Shown: positions 49,566 through 59,584, counted from the stretch's first letter. The stretch: 64,000 bases of DNA from Metabacillus crassostreae (GCF_016908395.1 NZ_JAFBDU010000002.1:310001-374000), one strand, 5' to 3'. Numbers and translations: made by a program. Notes: a model not told the origin generated them from the letters alone.

Positions 49566-50600
49566 TTATATCGCATCATCTATATTTATATCACCATTGA
49601 TTTTATGAACAGAATCTCTAAAAACGATCTTACCTTTTACCGAAACCTGTTCCCATTTATTTTGTTTACTTTTTAATTTAGAAATGATTAACTTAACAGC
49701 TGTTTTTGACATTTCTTCAATATCAACTTCAACTGTTGTTAATTTTGGTTCTGATATCTGTGAGTAAATATCATTATCAAAACCTACTACTGAACAATCT
49801 TCAGGTACTTTGTAACCTAAAGAATTAAGTTTTTCTATTAAGTTATAAGCTACTCGATCACAGTTACACACAAAGGCAGTAGGAAGCTTTTCTGGTAGCT
49901 CAATATCTATAAATTTTCCACGTTTATCTCGATCATTTATTATATAATCTTGATTTAACACAATATGATGCTCTAGTAATGATTTGTAATAGCCTAAAAA
50001 GCGATCTTGAATACTACTAGTTGAGTAGATATTTCCAACAAATCCAATATCTCTGTGACCATTTTTAATCAAATGATTGGTTATTTCATATACGCCATTA
50101 AAGTTATCTGTTATCACTGTGTCTGCTTCAGCATCTTCGTTATAAAAATCAATATAAACGACTGGAATATCTACTTTATTAAGTAATGTTATATAATCAT
50201 TGCTAATTTGACCTAATATAAGAAGACCATCAACCTTCTTATCATAGTAGATTCTAGGCAGGGCAAGCTGATCTTCATCATCAGCACTTAATATATGAAG
50301 TATTCCGCTATATTGTTGTTGATCAAGAACTTTTGCAATATGCTGGTAAAATCGCAAATAAAATGACTGAATTTCACCCGTAAATCGCTCAGGAATAATT
50401 ACACCTATATTATAAGCTTGCCCATCCTTCATAGACTTAGCTAATGTATTAAAGCGATAACCCATTTCATCAGCAACTTCTTTAATCTTTTGCTTTAGCT
50501 CATCACTTACTCCATCTTTATCGTTCAACGCTTTTGATATTGTTACACTACTTACTCCTAGTCGTGCTGCTATATCTCGCATTGTTACATTATTACTCAC
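49566..50600 (-). CDS. LacI family transcriptional regulator
   Basis: 344-residue regulator. N-terminal HTH TMRDIAARLGVSSVTISKAL with the hinge helix NTLAKSMKDG, then a periplasmic-binding-protein-like sugar domain (about 65-340) with YNIGVIIPERFTGEIQSFYL, GLLILGQISNDYITLL and FVCNCDRVAYNLIEKLNSLG, VPEDCSVVGFDND. It probably binds the twin operators at 49409 and 51100 and responds to a mannan-derived sugar. The start is GTG at 50600 with GGAGGTGG 8 bases upstream; an earlier TTG is less suitable. It lies between the binding-protein gene (downstream) and the divergent GH5 gene. Confidence 0.92.
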   Translation of the reverse strand: MSNNVTMRDIAARLGVSSVTISKALNDKDGVSDELKQKIKEVADEMGYRFNTLAKSMKDGQAYNIGVIIPERFTGEIQSFYLRFYQHIAKVLDQQQYSGILHILSADDEDQLALPRIYYDKKVDGLLILGQISNDYITLLNKVDIPVVYIDFYNEDAEADTVITDNFNGVYEITNHLIKNGHRDIGFVGNIYSTSSIQDRFLGYYKSLLEHHIVLNQDYIINDRDKRGKFIDIELPEKLPTAFVCNCDRVAYNLIEKLNSLGYKVPEDCSVVGFDNDIYSQISEPKLTTVEVDIEEMSKTAVKLIISKLKSKQNKWEQVSVKGKIVFRDSVHKINGDINIDDAI

Positions 50601-51060
50601 TAAAGCCACCTCCAATACACTTTTTATTACTTTATTTTAAATAAATTCGTCTCTGGTATGTCTATTTGTCGTTTTTTTAGATTGGAAAACTGCTCCCTAC
50701 AATATTCACAACAATACCATTTGACCAGAGCAAATATAATAGACATCCTGTGTAATATTATTTTCAACAGTATATACCATATATTATAATCTAAACCGTT
50801 TACAAGTGCTCTACTATGTTTAGAAAACTATTTAATAGTATACCATGATCATTTTTTCCTGTAACCTTTTTTAAGTAATTCCATAAATTTGTTAAGTAAC
50901 TAAGAGATGAGTGAATTTCCAATTAATTAAGAATTTAATAATTCAATTTCATATCGTTATATTATCCTACTTCACACTCTTTTTTCCATTACATTAATAC
51001 TAGAAGAATTTAGTTTTTTAATACTTTCTAATTATTTTTCGAACTTTTCTGTCATTTTAG
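50601..51060. other. Intergenic region between lacI-type gene and GH5 gene
   Basis: AT-rich with no gene. A cre-like TGTAAACGGTTTAG (minus strand, 50791-50804, 12 of 14) may control the LacI gene. The rest holds no recognised element until the GH5 promoter. Confidence 0.45.
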
Positions 51061-51119
51061 TTGTCAAACATGCCTCTTTAAATTACAATCCAAAGTATCA
51101 ATTAAGTTAACGTTTAAGT
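51061..51119 (+). promoter_or_regulatory. Promoter and LacI-type operator of the GH5 gene
   Basis: TTGTCA (51061-51066), 17 bases, TACAAT (51084-51089), then the palindromic AAGTTAACGTTTAAG inside 51100-51119, which is the close copy of the site at 49409-49428. In both promoters the operator begins about 10 bases behind the -10 box. Confidence 0.7.
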
Positions 51120-51256
51120 AAAATTTTGTGTGTACAAATAAAAGTTAAAAGTAAGCAACTGCTTAACTTGTTTTTGTCTCTCTAAAACTTTATGAAAAGA
51201 GGCTTAACCATTAAGTTTTGAGAGTTCAAAATATATTATTCCCATGAGGTGATTAA

Positions 51257-52735
51257 ATGTTAATTTTACGTAAAAGTACAACATTATTTTTAGCTGTTCT
51301 TCTATTAATCTCTACATCATTGCTTTTCTCACCCGCTCCAGTAAAAGCTGCCAACGGATTTTATGTAAGCGGAAACATTTTGTATGATGCAACTGGTACG
51401 CCCTTTGTTATGCGTGGTATAAATCATGCACATTCTTGGTTTAAAAGTGATTCTACAACTGCTATTATAGCAATCGCAGCAACAGGAGCTAACACAGTAA
51501 GAATTGTTCTCTCAGATGGTAGTCAGTACACAAAAGATGATATAACCACGGTAAGAAATCTCATTTCCTTAGCCGAACAAAATAATCTTATTGCTGTATT
51601 AGAGGTTCATGATACTACTGGTAAAGATGATACAGCCTCTTTAAATAGTGCAGTAGATTATTGGATTAGTATAAAAGATGCTCTTATCGGTAAAGAAGAT
51701 AAGGTCATCATCAACATTGCTAATGAGTGGTATGGGACATGGAATGGATCAAATTGGGCTGATGCATATAAGCAGGCAATTCCTAAATTACGAAATGCAG
51801 GCTTAACACACACATTAATCGTTGATTCAGCTGGATGGGGACAATATCCTGCATCGATTCATGATTATGGAAAATCTGTATTTAATGCAGATCCGCTTAA
51901 AAACACGATGTTCTCTATTCACATGTACGAATATGCTGGTGGAGATGCTGCAACAGTCAAATCAAATATTGATGGTGTTATAAACCAAGGTCTTGCCTTA
52001 ATCATTGGTGAATTTGGTTATAAACATACTGATGGTGATGTTGATGAAGCAACAATCATGAGCTACTCACAACAAAAAGGTGTAGGTTGGTTAGCATGGT
52101 CTTGGAAAGGAAATGGTTCTGAGTGGAGCTATCTTGATCTGACTAGTGACTGGGCTGGAAACAGTTTAACATCTTGGGGTGATACAATTGTAAATGGTTC
52201 TAACGGCATAAAAGCAACTTCTGTACCTAGTCCCGTGTTTGGGGGTAGCTCAGGTGGTGGAACTGGCGGATCCGATAGTACAGCTACAACACTATATGAT
52301 TTTGAAGATAACACTCAAAATTGGTTAGGTATAAATGTATCAGGTGGTCCGTGGTCTGTAACAGACTGGGCTACTAGTGGAAGTAAATCTCTTAAAGCAG
52401 ATGCACAATTAGGAAATGGCTCTCAACACTATTTATTTTTATCAAGCAACCAAAACTTAACCGGTAAATCAACTCTGAAGGCTACTGTTAAACATGCAAA
52501 CTGGGGATCTATTGGTAATGGAATCACGGCAAAATTATACATTAAAGCTGGATCAAGTTGGACTTGGTATGATGGTGGTCCTGTTCAAATTAATTCAAGT
52601 GGTACAATCCTATCCCTTAATTTATCTGCTATCCCTGATTTAAGTAATGTACAAGAGATCGGTGTTCAGTTCACAGGTGCATCAAATAGTAGCGGTCAAA
52701 CTGCATTATTCCTAGATAATGTAACAGTACATTAA
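51257..52735 (+). CDS. Secreted GH5 beta-1,4-mannanase with C-terminal carbohydrate-binding module
   Basis: 492-residue secreted endo-mannanase. Signal peptide at about 1-31 (ends VKA). The catalytic GH5 (subfamily 8 type) barrel at 32-325 begins NGFYVSGNILYDATGTPFVM, like alkaline Bacillus mannanases. Acid/base Glu is in IANEWYGTW and the nucleophile Glu in LIIGEFGYKHTDGD; WLAWSWKGNG is also conserved. A Ser/Gly linker (GGSSGGGTGGSD) leads to a beta-sandwich binding module at about 345-492 (DFEDNTQNWLGINVSGGPWS), of the CBM27/CBM59 kind. It cuts mannan and glucomannan outside the cell. The start is ATG at 51257 with GAGGTG 7 bases upstream. Its promoter has a LacI-type operator. A terminator follows at 52902. 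Confidence 0.95.
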   Translation: MLILRKSTTLFLAVLLLISTSLLFSPAPVKAANGFYVSGNILYDATGTPFVMRGINHAHSWFKSDSTTAIIAIAATGANTVRIVLSDGSQYTKDDITTVRNLISLAEQNNLIAVLEVHDTTGKDDTASLNSAVDYWISIKDALIGKEDKVIINIANEWYGTWNGSNWADAYKQAIPKLRNAGLTHTLIVDSAGWGQYPASIHDYGKSVFNADPLKNTMFSIHMYEYAGGDAATVKSNIDGVINQGLALIIGEFGYKHTDGDVDEATIMSYSQQKGVGWLAWSWKGNGSEWSYLDLTSDWAGNSLTSWGDTIVNGSNGIKATSVPSPVFGGSSGGGTGGSDSTATTLYDFEDNTQNWLGINVSGGPWSVTDWATSGSKSLKADAQLGNGSQHYLFLSSNQNLTGKSTLKATVKHANWGSIGNGITAKLYIKAGSSWTWYDGGPVQINSSGTILSLNLSAIPDLSNVQEIGVQFTGASNSSGQTALFLDNVTVH

Positions 52736-52901
52736 AACCTAAGAAGCTCTAGTCGTTGAAATGACTTAGTTAAATTAAAAACATCTAAAACAACTATACT
52801 TCAAGTAAAAATTAACAACTTATAATGAATTTATAATTGACTTAACTGGAAATTCAGCTCCGAATTTTGAGACTTATATAGATAATAATTAGCTAAATTC
52901 C

Positions 52902-52953
52902 TTAGGCTGCCCTTCCTAAAAATTCTTCAATGCTAGGCAGCCTATTTTTAAGG
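52902..52953 (+). terminator. Terminator of the GH5 gene
   Basis: TAGGCTGCC / GGCAGCCTA stem with a 24-base loop followed by TTTTTA. 165 bases after the stop codon; no other gene lies in between. Confidence 0.85.
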
Positions 52954-53097
52954 CTACTATTGTGTAAAGAAAATATTCCACTAGACTTAATACAATGCTG
53001 AATGCTTCGGGTATTTATAAGCAACAAAGTCTGTGAAAACAGCCAACATTAAACACATAAAGCACTCCTTACTATCTACCTTTTAAAATATATACAG

Positions 53098-54888
53098 TTA
53101 TGCTTGCATCTGTTTAAGTTGATAAAACTCCCCTTCGTTTGCCATTAGTTCTTCATATGTCCCAACTTCTTCACATCGACCATCTTTCATCACCACAATT
53201 CTGTCTGCATCTCTAATTGTTGATAACCGATGGGCAACGATGAACGTTGTACGACCATGAATTAATTCTTTTAAAGCTTGCTGTACCTGCAATTCAGATT
53301 TATTATCCAGCGCAGAAGTTGCCTCGTCTAAAAGTATTATCTTTGGGTCTCGAATAAGTGCACGAGCAATTGCAATTCGTTGTCTTTGCCCTCCTGATAA
53401 CCTTCCTCCATGCTCTCCTACTAAAGTTTCAAGACCGTTTGGCATATCTGCTATAACATCATTTAAATTAGCCATTTCTATTACTTTATTTAATTTATTT
53501 TCAGATATATTTGTTAATCCATAGGTAATGTTTTCTCTTATTGAGCCGGAAAAAAGTATTGTGTTTTGGGGAACTACAGCAAGATTTTTCCGATATTCTT
53601 TCATATTTATTTCATCGAAAGGAATACCATCTAAAGAGATATTTCCACTAGTTGGTTTATAAAACCCAACAATCATGTTAAGGACAGTCGATTTACCGGC
53701 TCCAGATTCCCCTACAAATGCAATGCATTCACCAGACTTTACTTCTAATTGAAAATCATTTAATACATGTTTATTCGTATCTCGATAATGAAAATGAACT
53801 TGTTCAAATGTTAATGTTCCTTTAATCTCATTTAGATTTCTTTTCCCTTGGTATTCCTCTTGTTCTTCTGAAAATAAGATTTCAGACACAGAAACAATTG
53901 ATTCATATCCTTTTGCTAACTGTGGGTATACTGTTATGATTTGGTTAACCGACATTAAAATAGATGTAAAATACGCTTGATACATCACAATATCACCTAC
54001 TTGTATTTCTCCACGGTAAGCAAGGATTGCTGTAAAAACTAAACAAAACATTTGGAAAAGCTGAAACACAACCCAGCCCATTGATCCAAAAAGAGCCTCT
54101 GCCAGATCAAGTTTATACCCTTTCCCCTTTAACTTATACAAAGTTGAATCAGTCTTTTTAATTTCTAGGTCTTCTAAGCCGTGAGCTCTTGTAACTGGTA
54201 TCATTGTGACAGTCTCTGCAACCTGCCCTGACATGTGTTCTATTTCGGTTCTAAATTCACGATTTCTTCTTTGGAGTCTTTTTCTAAAAACAGACACAAA
54301 CACCAAAGCTACTGGAATCACCAAGATAAAAAAGATAGCTATATAAAAATTTTTGTATGCTGTGACAGCAATGGCAACAACAACATTTGTAATGGCTGCA
54401 GCAAAGGTAAACATAATCTGTTTTGAAAGTATTTCTATATTTTCTACGTCTCTTAATATCTTTGCTTGAAGTTTTCCAGAACGCAATTCACCATGATAGG
54501 AAATAGATAAATGCTGTAACTTCCTTATTAAAGTACTTCTTAATCCTGCTTCAACATGTCTGGATGCTTTACTAAGATAACTCATGTGTAGCATTTGGGA
54601 TGGGATATTCTGAATAATAACAATACATATAACGAGTAGATTTATCCAAAGTCCTGATAGATTATGTTTTGATGGTTCACTAGCAATATTGATCATATTC
54701 GCAGTTGTAACCGGAATAACCCAAACAGGTGAATGTTTTATAAGAAAAAAGAAAAAGGATAAAAATATATTTCTTGATTGACCTTTGTAAAGTAAGAAGA
54801 GCGTATGAAGGGCCTTTTCCTTTTTATTATTTCCTTTAAATAATAAAGGTTGAAAATCTAATTCTTCTTTAAGGCCACTCTTTTCCAT
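53098..54888 (-). CDS. ABC transporter, fused membrane and ATPase domains (exporter type)
   Basis: 596-residue half-transporter. Six-helix ABC membrane domain at about 35-335, ATPase at about 355-590 with Walker A GESGAGKST, signature LSGGQRQRIAIARAL, Walker B IILLDEATSALD and H-loop VAHRLSTIRDADRI. It works as a homodimer to push a lipid, peptide or drug out of the cell; the substrate cannot be predicted. The N-terminus has a 20-residue cytosolic lead (MEKSGLKEELDFQPLLFKGN). It shares its direction with the mannan genes but a 175-base gap separates it from GH1, and it may not belong to the mannan pathway. The start ATG has AAGGATG upstream, a weak site. Confidence 0.88.
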   Translation of the reverse strand: MEKSGLKEELDFQPLLFKGNNKKEKALHTLFLLYKGQSRNIFLSFFFFLIKHSPVWVIPVTTANMINIASEPSKHNLSGLWINLLVICIVIIQNIPSQMLHMSYLSKASRHVEAGLRSTLIRKLQHLSISYHGELRSGKLQAKILRDVENIEILSKQIMFTFAAAITNVVVAIAVTAYKNFYIAIFFILVIPVALVFVSVFRKRLQRRNREFRTEIEHMSGQVAETVTMIPVTRAHGLEDLEIKKTDSTLYKLKGKGYKLDLAEALFGSMGWVVFQLFQMFCLVFTAILAYRGEIQVGDIVMYQAYFTSILMSVNQIITVYPQLAKGYESIVSVSEILFSEEQEEYQGKRNLNEIKGTLTFEQVHFHYRDTNKHVLNDFQLEVKSGECIAFVGESGAGKSTVLNMIVGFYKPTSGNISLDGIPFDEINMKEYRKNLAVVPQNTILFSGSIRENITYGLTNISENKLNKVIEMANLNDVIADMPNGLETLVGEHGGRLSGGQRQRIAIARALIRDPKIILLDEATSALDNKSELQVQQALKELIHGRTTFIVAHRLSTIRDADRIVVMKDGRCEEVGTYEELMANEGEFYQLKQMQA

Positions 54889-55063
54889 CCTTATTCACTT
54901 CCTTATTCATAGATGTAGTTTTACCTATTCTTCACCACTTTTGATTAAGTGAAGAATTTGACTTCTTATGCTTTTTTAAAATAAACAGTGGCCAATACAT
55001 AATTTTCTTGGCACACAGTTTTCAATTTATCTATTAAACTCACTCGTAAAATCAGAACAAAGT

Positions 55064-56274
55064 TTACTCAAATACGAACCAATTATTAGAAATCGTTTTC
55101 TTATACCAATGAAAACTATCCTTTTTAATACGCTCCTGTGTTAAATAGTCAACAAATACCATTCCAAACCGTTTACTATATCCCTCAGCCCATTCAAAAT
55201 TATCTAATAATGACCACGCCATATAGCCTTTGATATTAACACCTGAATCAATACTTCTACTTAAAGCGGTTAAATGTTGTTTTAGATATTTGGTACGTTT
55301 TTCATCTTTTACACGCCCATTAACTGGTTCATCATTGTAACAAGAACCATTTTCTGTGATGTAAATTGGAACATTTCCATATCTTTCAGTAATGTGTGTT
55401 AATACTTTGTAAAATCCATCAGGATATACTGGCCAATCTATATCTGTTCGCTCATAACCGATCTCAACATATTCCCAATCAAAGAGACCTTCATTTTCCT
55501 TATATCGTGCGATATGTCCTGTATAATAGTTTATTCCTAGGAAATCGATCGGCTGTTGAATTATTTCAAGATCACCAACATCAATTTTCATTTCAACACC
55601 TTTTTTCTTAAACCAATCCACCATAAATTGAGGGTATTCTCCTTTAAATACAGGATCCATAAACCACTCAATAAAATAAGCATTTTCTCTACGACATGCT
55701 TCAATATCTTCTTTAGAATTACTATATGGCTCTAACCATGTTGTATTAGGAGCAAAGCCAATTTCTCCCTCTATCTTTAATTCTCTAAATTTCTTGACCG
55801 CTTTTCCATGGGCAACTAATAAATGATGGGAGATTTGTGTAGCAAGCTGTAAATCTGTATTTCCTGGAGCATGCGCACCAATATAATTTGATAAAAAAGA
55901 AATACACCAAGGCTCGTTTAAAGTAATCCAATATTTAATCTTTCCTTCAAATTCATTAAACATTGTCTCTGCATATGAAGCAAACGCATCAATTGTCTCT
56001 CGATTCCCCCAACCACCCTGATCTTGTAAAGCTTGAGGGAGATCCCAGTGGTAAAGTGTACATATTGGCTCAATCCCATTCTCAAGTAATTTATCAACAA
56101 AACGATGATAAAATTCCAATCCTTTTTGGTTAACTTCACCTGTTCCGCTTGGATAAATACGTGGCCATGCTACAGAAAAACGGTAAACATCAATTCCTAA
56201 ATCCTTCATTATTTCAATATCTAAGCTGTTGCTGTTCCCCATTTCATATCTTTTGGAAAATTAACAATTGCCAT
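55064..56274 (-). pseudogene. GH1 beta-glycosidase broken by internal deletion
   Basis: Remnant of a family 1 glycosidase (usually about 450 residues). The real start is ATG at 56274 with GGAGGT: MAIVNFPKDMKWGTATA, the normal N-terminus. It then joins, out of frame, to DIEIMKDLGIDVYRFSVAWP, so about 45 codons with the SYQIEGA...DHYHRY region are lost. The rest is intact: LNEPWCISF (acid/base Glu), YITENGSCYND (nucleophile Glu) and SLLDNFEWAEGYSKRFG. The 392-residue frame that starts at 56242 lacks the first strand and the glycone-binding Gln/His of the barrel. It would have cleaved beta-glucosides or beta-mannosides in the mannan pathway. Confidence 0.85.
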
Positions 56275-56302
56275 TTTGATACCTCCTATATCTTCTCATT
56301 TA

Positions 56303-56908
56303 TCAAATTTTTACATGATTAATCCAAGTGACAGCCATTAACATATTTCCAGCTGAATTCATATGAACACCATCTGTCGTTAATTTATAGTTATTTTTTG
56401 CTTTTAAACATGTTAGAAACGATTGGTGAGTTGGAACTAAAGTTGCTTCAAATTGATCTGCTAGTTTATGAATAATATCTATATATGCCTTTAGCTTTTG
56501 ATTACCTTCTGCTTCAAGCTTCTCTTCAATAATCGTTGGTTCCATTAGTACAATTTTAGCTTTTGTTTTTTCTTTTAGACTTTTTAATAGTTTAAAGTAA
56601 ATTTTTTCGAATTCTTCAGGGTAAACCTGATCTTGATCCTCACTATCTAACTGTCTCCAAACATCATTTATACCAATTGAAATGGAGACTATATCTGGAT
56701 TGATATGGATGACATCATGCTCCCATCTTGCTTCCAAATCTACAATTCGATCACCACCGACACCTTGATTGATAACCTTGAAATTTTGAATTGGATGTGA
56801 GGTTTTATAATAGTCATGAATGAGTCGAACATACCCTGATCCAATTCCTTCCGCATCTTCATGTCTACCCCATTCAGTAATACTGTCACCAATAAATAAA
56901 ACGTTCAT
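56303..56908 (-). CDS. SGNH/GDSL-family esterase
   Basis: 201-residue cytosolic SGNH hydrolase. Block I FIGDSITEWGR with the nucleophile Ser, block II Gly in NQGVGGDRI, block III Asn in SIGINDVWR and block V Asp-x-x-His in TTDGVHMNSAG. Such enzymes remove acetyl groups from sugars; here the likely substrate is acetylated manno-oligosaccharides. It has no signal peptide, which fits import of acetylated oligosaccharides. The start is ATG at 56908 with GGAGG 8 bases upstream; an in-frame ATG 15 bases earlier lies at the ribosome binding site. The kinase gene lies 57 bases upstream and the GH1 gene 28 bases downstream, so it is part of the operon. Confidence 0.9.
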   Translation of the reverse strand: MNVLFIGDSITEWGRHEDAEGIGSGYVRLIHDYYKTSHPIQNFKVINQGVGGDRIVDLEARWEHDVIHINPDIVSISIGINDVWRQLDSEDQDQVYPEEFEKIYFKLLKSLKEKTKAKIVLMEPTIIEEKLEAEGNQKLKAYIDIIHKLADQFEATLVPTHQSFLTCLKAKNNYKLTTDGVHMNSAGNMLMAVTWINHVKI

Positions 56909-56965
56909 AGCGACTACCTCCATCTTCGCTTTTTAGTCGAAGCTCTTTTTTGAATTCATTTAAGA

Positions 56966-57856
56966 TCATCTAACAAGCATCGCTGCTCCAATTACACCTG
57001 CTTGACCCCCAAGAGCAGTTGGAACTATTTTTATTGAAGACGCCAGTTGAGGATAAACAAACTCCTTCACCTTATCCTTAAGTGGAGTGAGAATAAATTG
57101 TTTTGATTCCATAACCCCTCCACCGACTACAAATAGATCTGGATTCACAACATGTGTAATATTCGCTATACCAATTGCTAAGAATTTAACGGTTTCATCT
57201 ATTATCAATTGAGCCTCTTTATTTCCTTGTTTCGCTAGATGAAATACCTGTTTTGCTCCACCTTCTATACCAAACTCCTCATAAGCTCTTCTTCCTATAG
57301 AAGTTCCACTTGCAAGACCTTCTAATGCACCTCGATTTAGATTGTTATGTTTATAGCCGTCTGGCTCAATAATCATATTTCCAATTTCACCAGCATATCC
57401 ATTTGCTCCATTAAATAATTGTTTATTTATAATTAGGGCACCCCCAATTCCTGTGCTTACCGTCATGTAATAAACACTTTCATGACCAGCACCACTCCCA
57501 GCATTGGCTTCAGCTAATCCTGCAACATTAGCATCATTGTTTAAAAATACTTCTACCTCAAAGTGTTCTTCGAATATCTTTACAAGCGGTATTTCATCCC
57601 ATCCTGGAAGATTTGGAGGACTTAAGATTACTCCATTTTTAATATCTAACGGTCCTGGTGCACCAATTCCAATTCCTTTTACTTTGTTTCCTTTTACTAG
57701 ACTTTCGATCATTTGCTTCATTTTATTAATTGTATGTATATGACCTTTTTCAGCTTCTGTAGGCTCTTGAATAATTTCTAATATTGTTCCTTTTTCATCA
57801 ACAAGACCTACTCTTACATTCGTTCCACCCAAATCAATTCCTAATCGTAAACTCAT
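56966..57856 (-). CDS. ROK family sugar kinase
   Basis: 296-residue kinase, probably phosphorylating glucose or mannose in the cytosol. The phosphate-1 motif LGIDLGGTNVRVGLVDEKG is at the start, the catalytic Asp lies in NNDANVAGLAEA, the phosphate-2 and adenosine motifs are VSTGIGGAL and VVGGGVMES. The usual ROK zinc site (CxCGxxGCxE) reads NNLNRGALEGLASG here, so all of its cysteines are missing; the E-x-x-x-S-G-T end is kept. Some ROK glucokinases also lack the metal. Start ATG with AGGAGGG 9 bases upstream. In the mannan operon it would handle the monosaccharides released by GH2 and GH1. Confidence 0.88.
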   Translation of the reverse strand: MSLRLGIDLGGTNVRVGLVDEKGTILEIIQEPTEAEKGHIHTINKMKQMIESLVKGNKVKGIGIGAPGPLDIKNGVILSPPNLPGWDEIPLVKIFEEHFEVEVFLNNDANVAGLAEANAGSGAGHESVYYMTVSTGIGGALIINKQLFNGANGYAGEIGNMIIEPDGYKHNNLNRGALEGLASGTSIGRRAYEEFGIEGGAKQVFHLAKQGNKEAQLIIDETVKFLAIGIANITHVVNPDLFVVGGGVMESKQFILTPLKDKVKEFVYPQLASSIKIVPTALGGQAGVIGAAMLVR

Positions 57857-58138
57857 TTTATTTACCCTCCTATTTTAAATTGTTACATTATAAGACATTA
57901 ATAGATTTATAAATTATTAAATTCATCCCTAACTGTCCAATCATTAAATAATCAACCATGTTGAGTGAAGATATAAGGAGAGTTTGAATGCTATAGGAAT
58001 CGCTAGGCCAATCATACTTTTGTAAAAATATTGTTGTTCTTTTAAGCGACTAAATATGATGCTAATCTCCTTTAAGAATCTAAATTTATGCACTTCCTTG
58101 TACGAAATAAACCTATGACAGTTGTCTTGTCAGTCAGA

Positions 58139-59098
58139 TTATAAAAATAGAAATCTTTTAAATGCTTTATCCGATAAATGTGGTAAATGTTCATGTGCGT
58201 ATTCATGGTATAAAATAATTTCCTTCTTAGTTTGAATTTTATTGTATGCTGCAAACTGAGATGAAGGTGGACAAACAGCATCAATCATTCCTGTTACCCA
58301 AAGGGTTCTCGCATTAATTTTTTCAGAGAAATTCTGAATATCGATATAACCTAGTTTGTTAAAGATCTCATCTTCTCGTTCATGAGTGGGATCAAAGTTA
58401 CGGAAATATTCTGCGATTTCAGCGTATGCTGAGTTATTCATATCCATGTCCCAAACTCGCTTATAATCTGATAAGAATGGATATACGGCTACGAGTTCCT
58501 TTATTCTAGGCTCAAGAGCAGCACAAGCTGTTGCAAGTGCACCACCTTGCGATATTCCAAATACCCCTACCCTATCTGAGTCTACACTATCCATAGACAT
58601 AAGAATTCTTGCAGTTTGGACTGTATCTAAAAACACTTGACGATAGTAAAGGTTATCTGGATTAGGATCATCTATTCCTCTAATGATATGACCTCTTAGC
58701 GTTGAACCTTTTACAGTTAAGGTATCTTCAGACTTTCCTCCTTGCCCCCGACAATCAAGAGCTATAACGGTAATTCCATTGGATGCATAAGCAATTTTAT
58801 CTAGCCAGTCTCCACTATCAACAGAATATCCATGAAACATGACGACACCAGGGCCATTTTTCGGTGCATTTTTAGGCCGAACAAGTTTACAGTGAATCTT
58901 CGCACCACCAACTCCTGTAAAATACAAATGAAAACATTCAACTCTGTCTGTTTGTATATCTGCAAACACCAATTCATAATCTAGAGATAAGTTACCAACA
59001 TCACTTAAACCTCTGTTCCAATATTCATTAAAATCTTCAGGCTTGGGACTACTTCCCATATATGTTTTCAATTCTGACAACGGCATATCAATATTCAT
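58139..59098 (-). CDS. CE7 acetyl esterase (acetyl xylan esterase / cephalosporin-C deacetylase type)
   Basis: 319-residue cytosolic alpha/beta hydrolase of carbohydrate esterase family 7. The nucleophile Ser lies in GISQGGALA, the Asp in GMIDAVCPPS and the His in YHEYAHEHLP. CRGQGG and RGIDDPNPDNLYYR are the family oligomer and loop markers. It forms hexamers that admit only short acetylated sugars, which suits imported manno- or xylo-oligosaccharides. The start ATG has AGGAGAT upstream. Upstream are a decayed aldo/keto reductase gene and two hairpins; downstream, 280 bases without a gene lead to the ROK kinase. Confidence 0.92.
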   Translation of the reverse strand: MNIDMPLSELKTYMGSSPKPEDFNEYWNRGLSDVGNLSLDYELVFADIQTDRVECFHLYFTGVGGAKIHCKLVRPKNAPKNGPGVVMFHGYSVDSGDWLDKIAYASNGITVIALDCRGQGGKSEDTLTVKGSTLRGHIIRGIDDPNPDNLYYRQVFLDTVQTARILMSMDSVDSDRVGVFGISQGGALATACAALEPRIKELVAVYPFLSDYKRVWDMDMNNSAYAEIAEYFRNFDPTHEREDEIFNKLGYIDIQNFSEKINARTLWVTGMIDAVCPPSSQFAAYNKIQTKKEIILYHEYAHEHLPHLSDKAFKRFLFL

Positions 59099-59164
59099 TG
59101 TTTCTATCTCCTATGTTTAAACTATATAAATCATGAAAAAAGAGACTATTAGTTCATCAATATT

Positions 59165-59351
59165 TCATCTATCAAATCTAGTATCTTCTTGATAAAAAGT
59201 TATGTTATCTAATGTTCTAACATTTTCTACAATTTGTTCAATACAACTTGCTCCTATTAGAGCAGAAACAACATCATCACCTCTAAGAGAGAGGCCAAGC
59301 GATTGCCAATTGAGCAACAGTTTGATCTCGCTCATCAATCAGAAACTGATT
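59165..59351 (-). pseudogene. Remnant of an aldo/keto reductase C-terminus
   Basis: Read leftward, one frame gives NQFLIDERDQTVAQLAIAWP and then, after a frameshift, LRGDDVVSALIGASCIEQIV and ENVRTLDNITFYQED. This is the typical C-terminus of YghZ-type aldo/keto reductases (QLAIAWLLRD...VTSVLIGAS..QIEENV). The catalytic part is absent, and the frames are broken. The loss left a 500-base gap between the GH2 and CE7 genes. Confidence 0.7.
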
Positions 59352-59485
59352 TTAGTTTTTCTCTCCTATATACATTGCTTCATTTCATTTATCTCTTTTT
59401 GATAAATTGAACGATTGATTCATTGCATTAAAACTGAGAAACCAGAAGAAAAGAAAATTCCTTCCGAACATTACCTTATCCCACC

Positions 59486-59584
59486 TAATATCCTCTCTCA
59501 AGGTTAAAAGAGGATATTAGACAAGTCTACTGCTACAAGCTTTTTGACTAAGCTTGAATTGTTGTTTCAATTAAGCTTAGAAGC
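59486..59584 (-). terminator. Two hairpins behind the GH2 gene
   Basis: AATATCCTCT / AGAGGATATT at about 59490-59520 and CTAAGCTTGAATTG / CAATTAAGCTTAG at about 59550-59582. The T-runs are poor. They may end the GH2 transcript or stabilise its 3' end. Confidence 0.5.

Noticed and set aside
58072-58284. 70-codon minus strand frame overlapping the CE7 gene
   Set aside because: Alternative frame of the intact CE7 3' end.
59202-59402. 66-codon + strand frame
   Set aside because: It is antisense to the aldo/keto reductase remnant and has no ribosome binding site.
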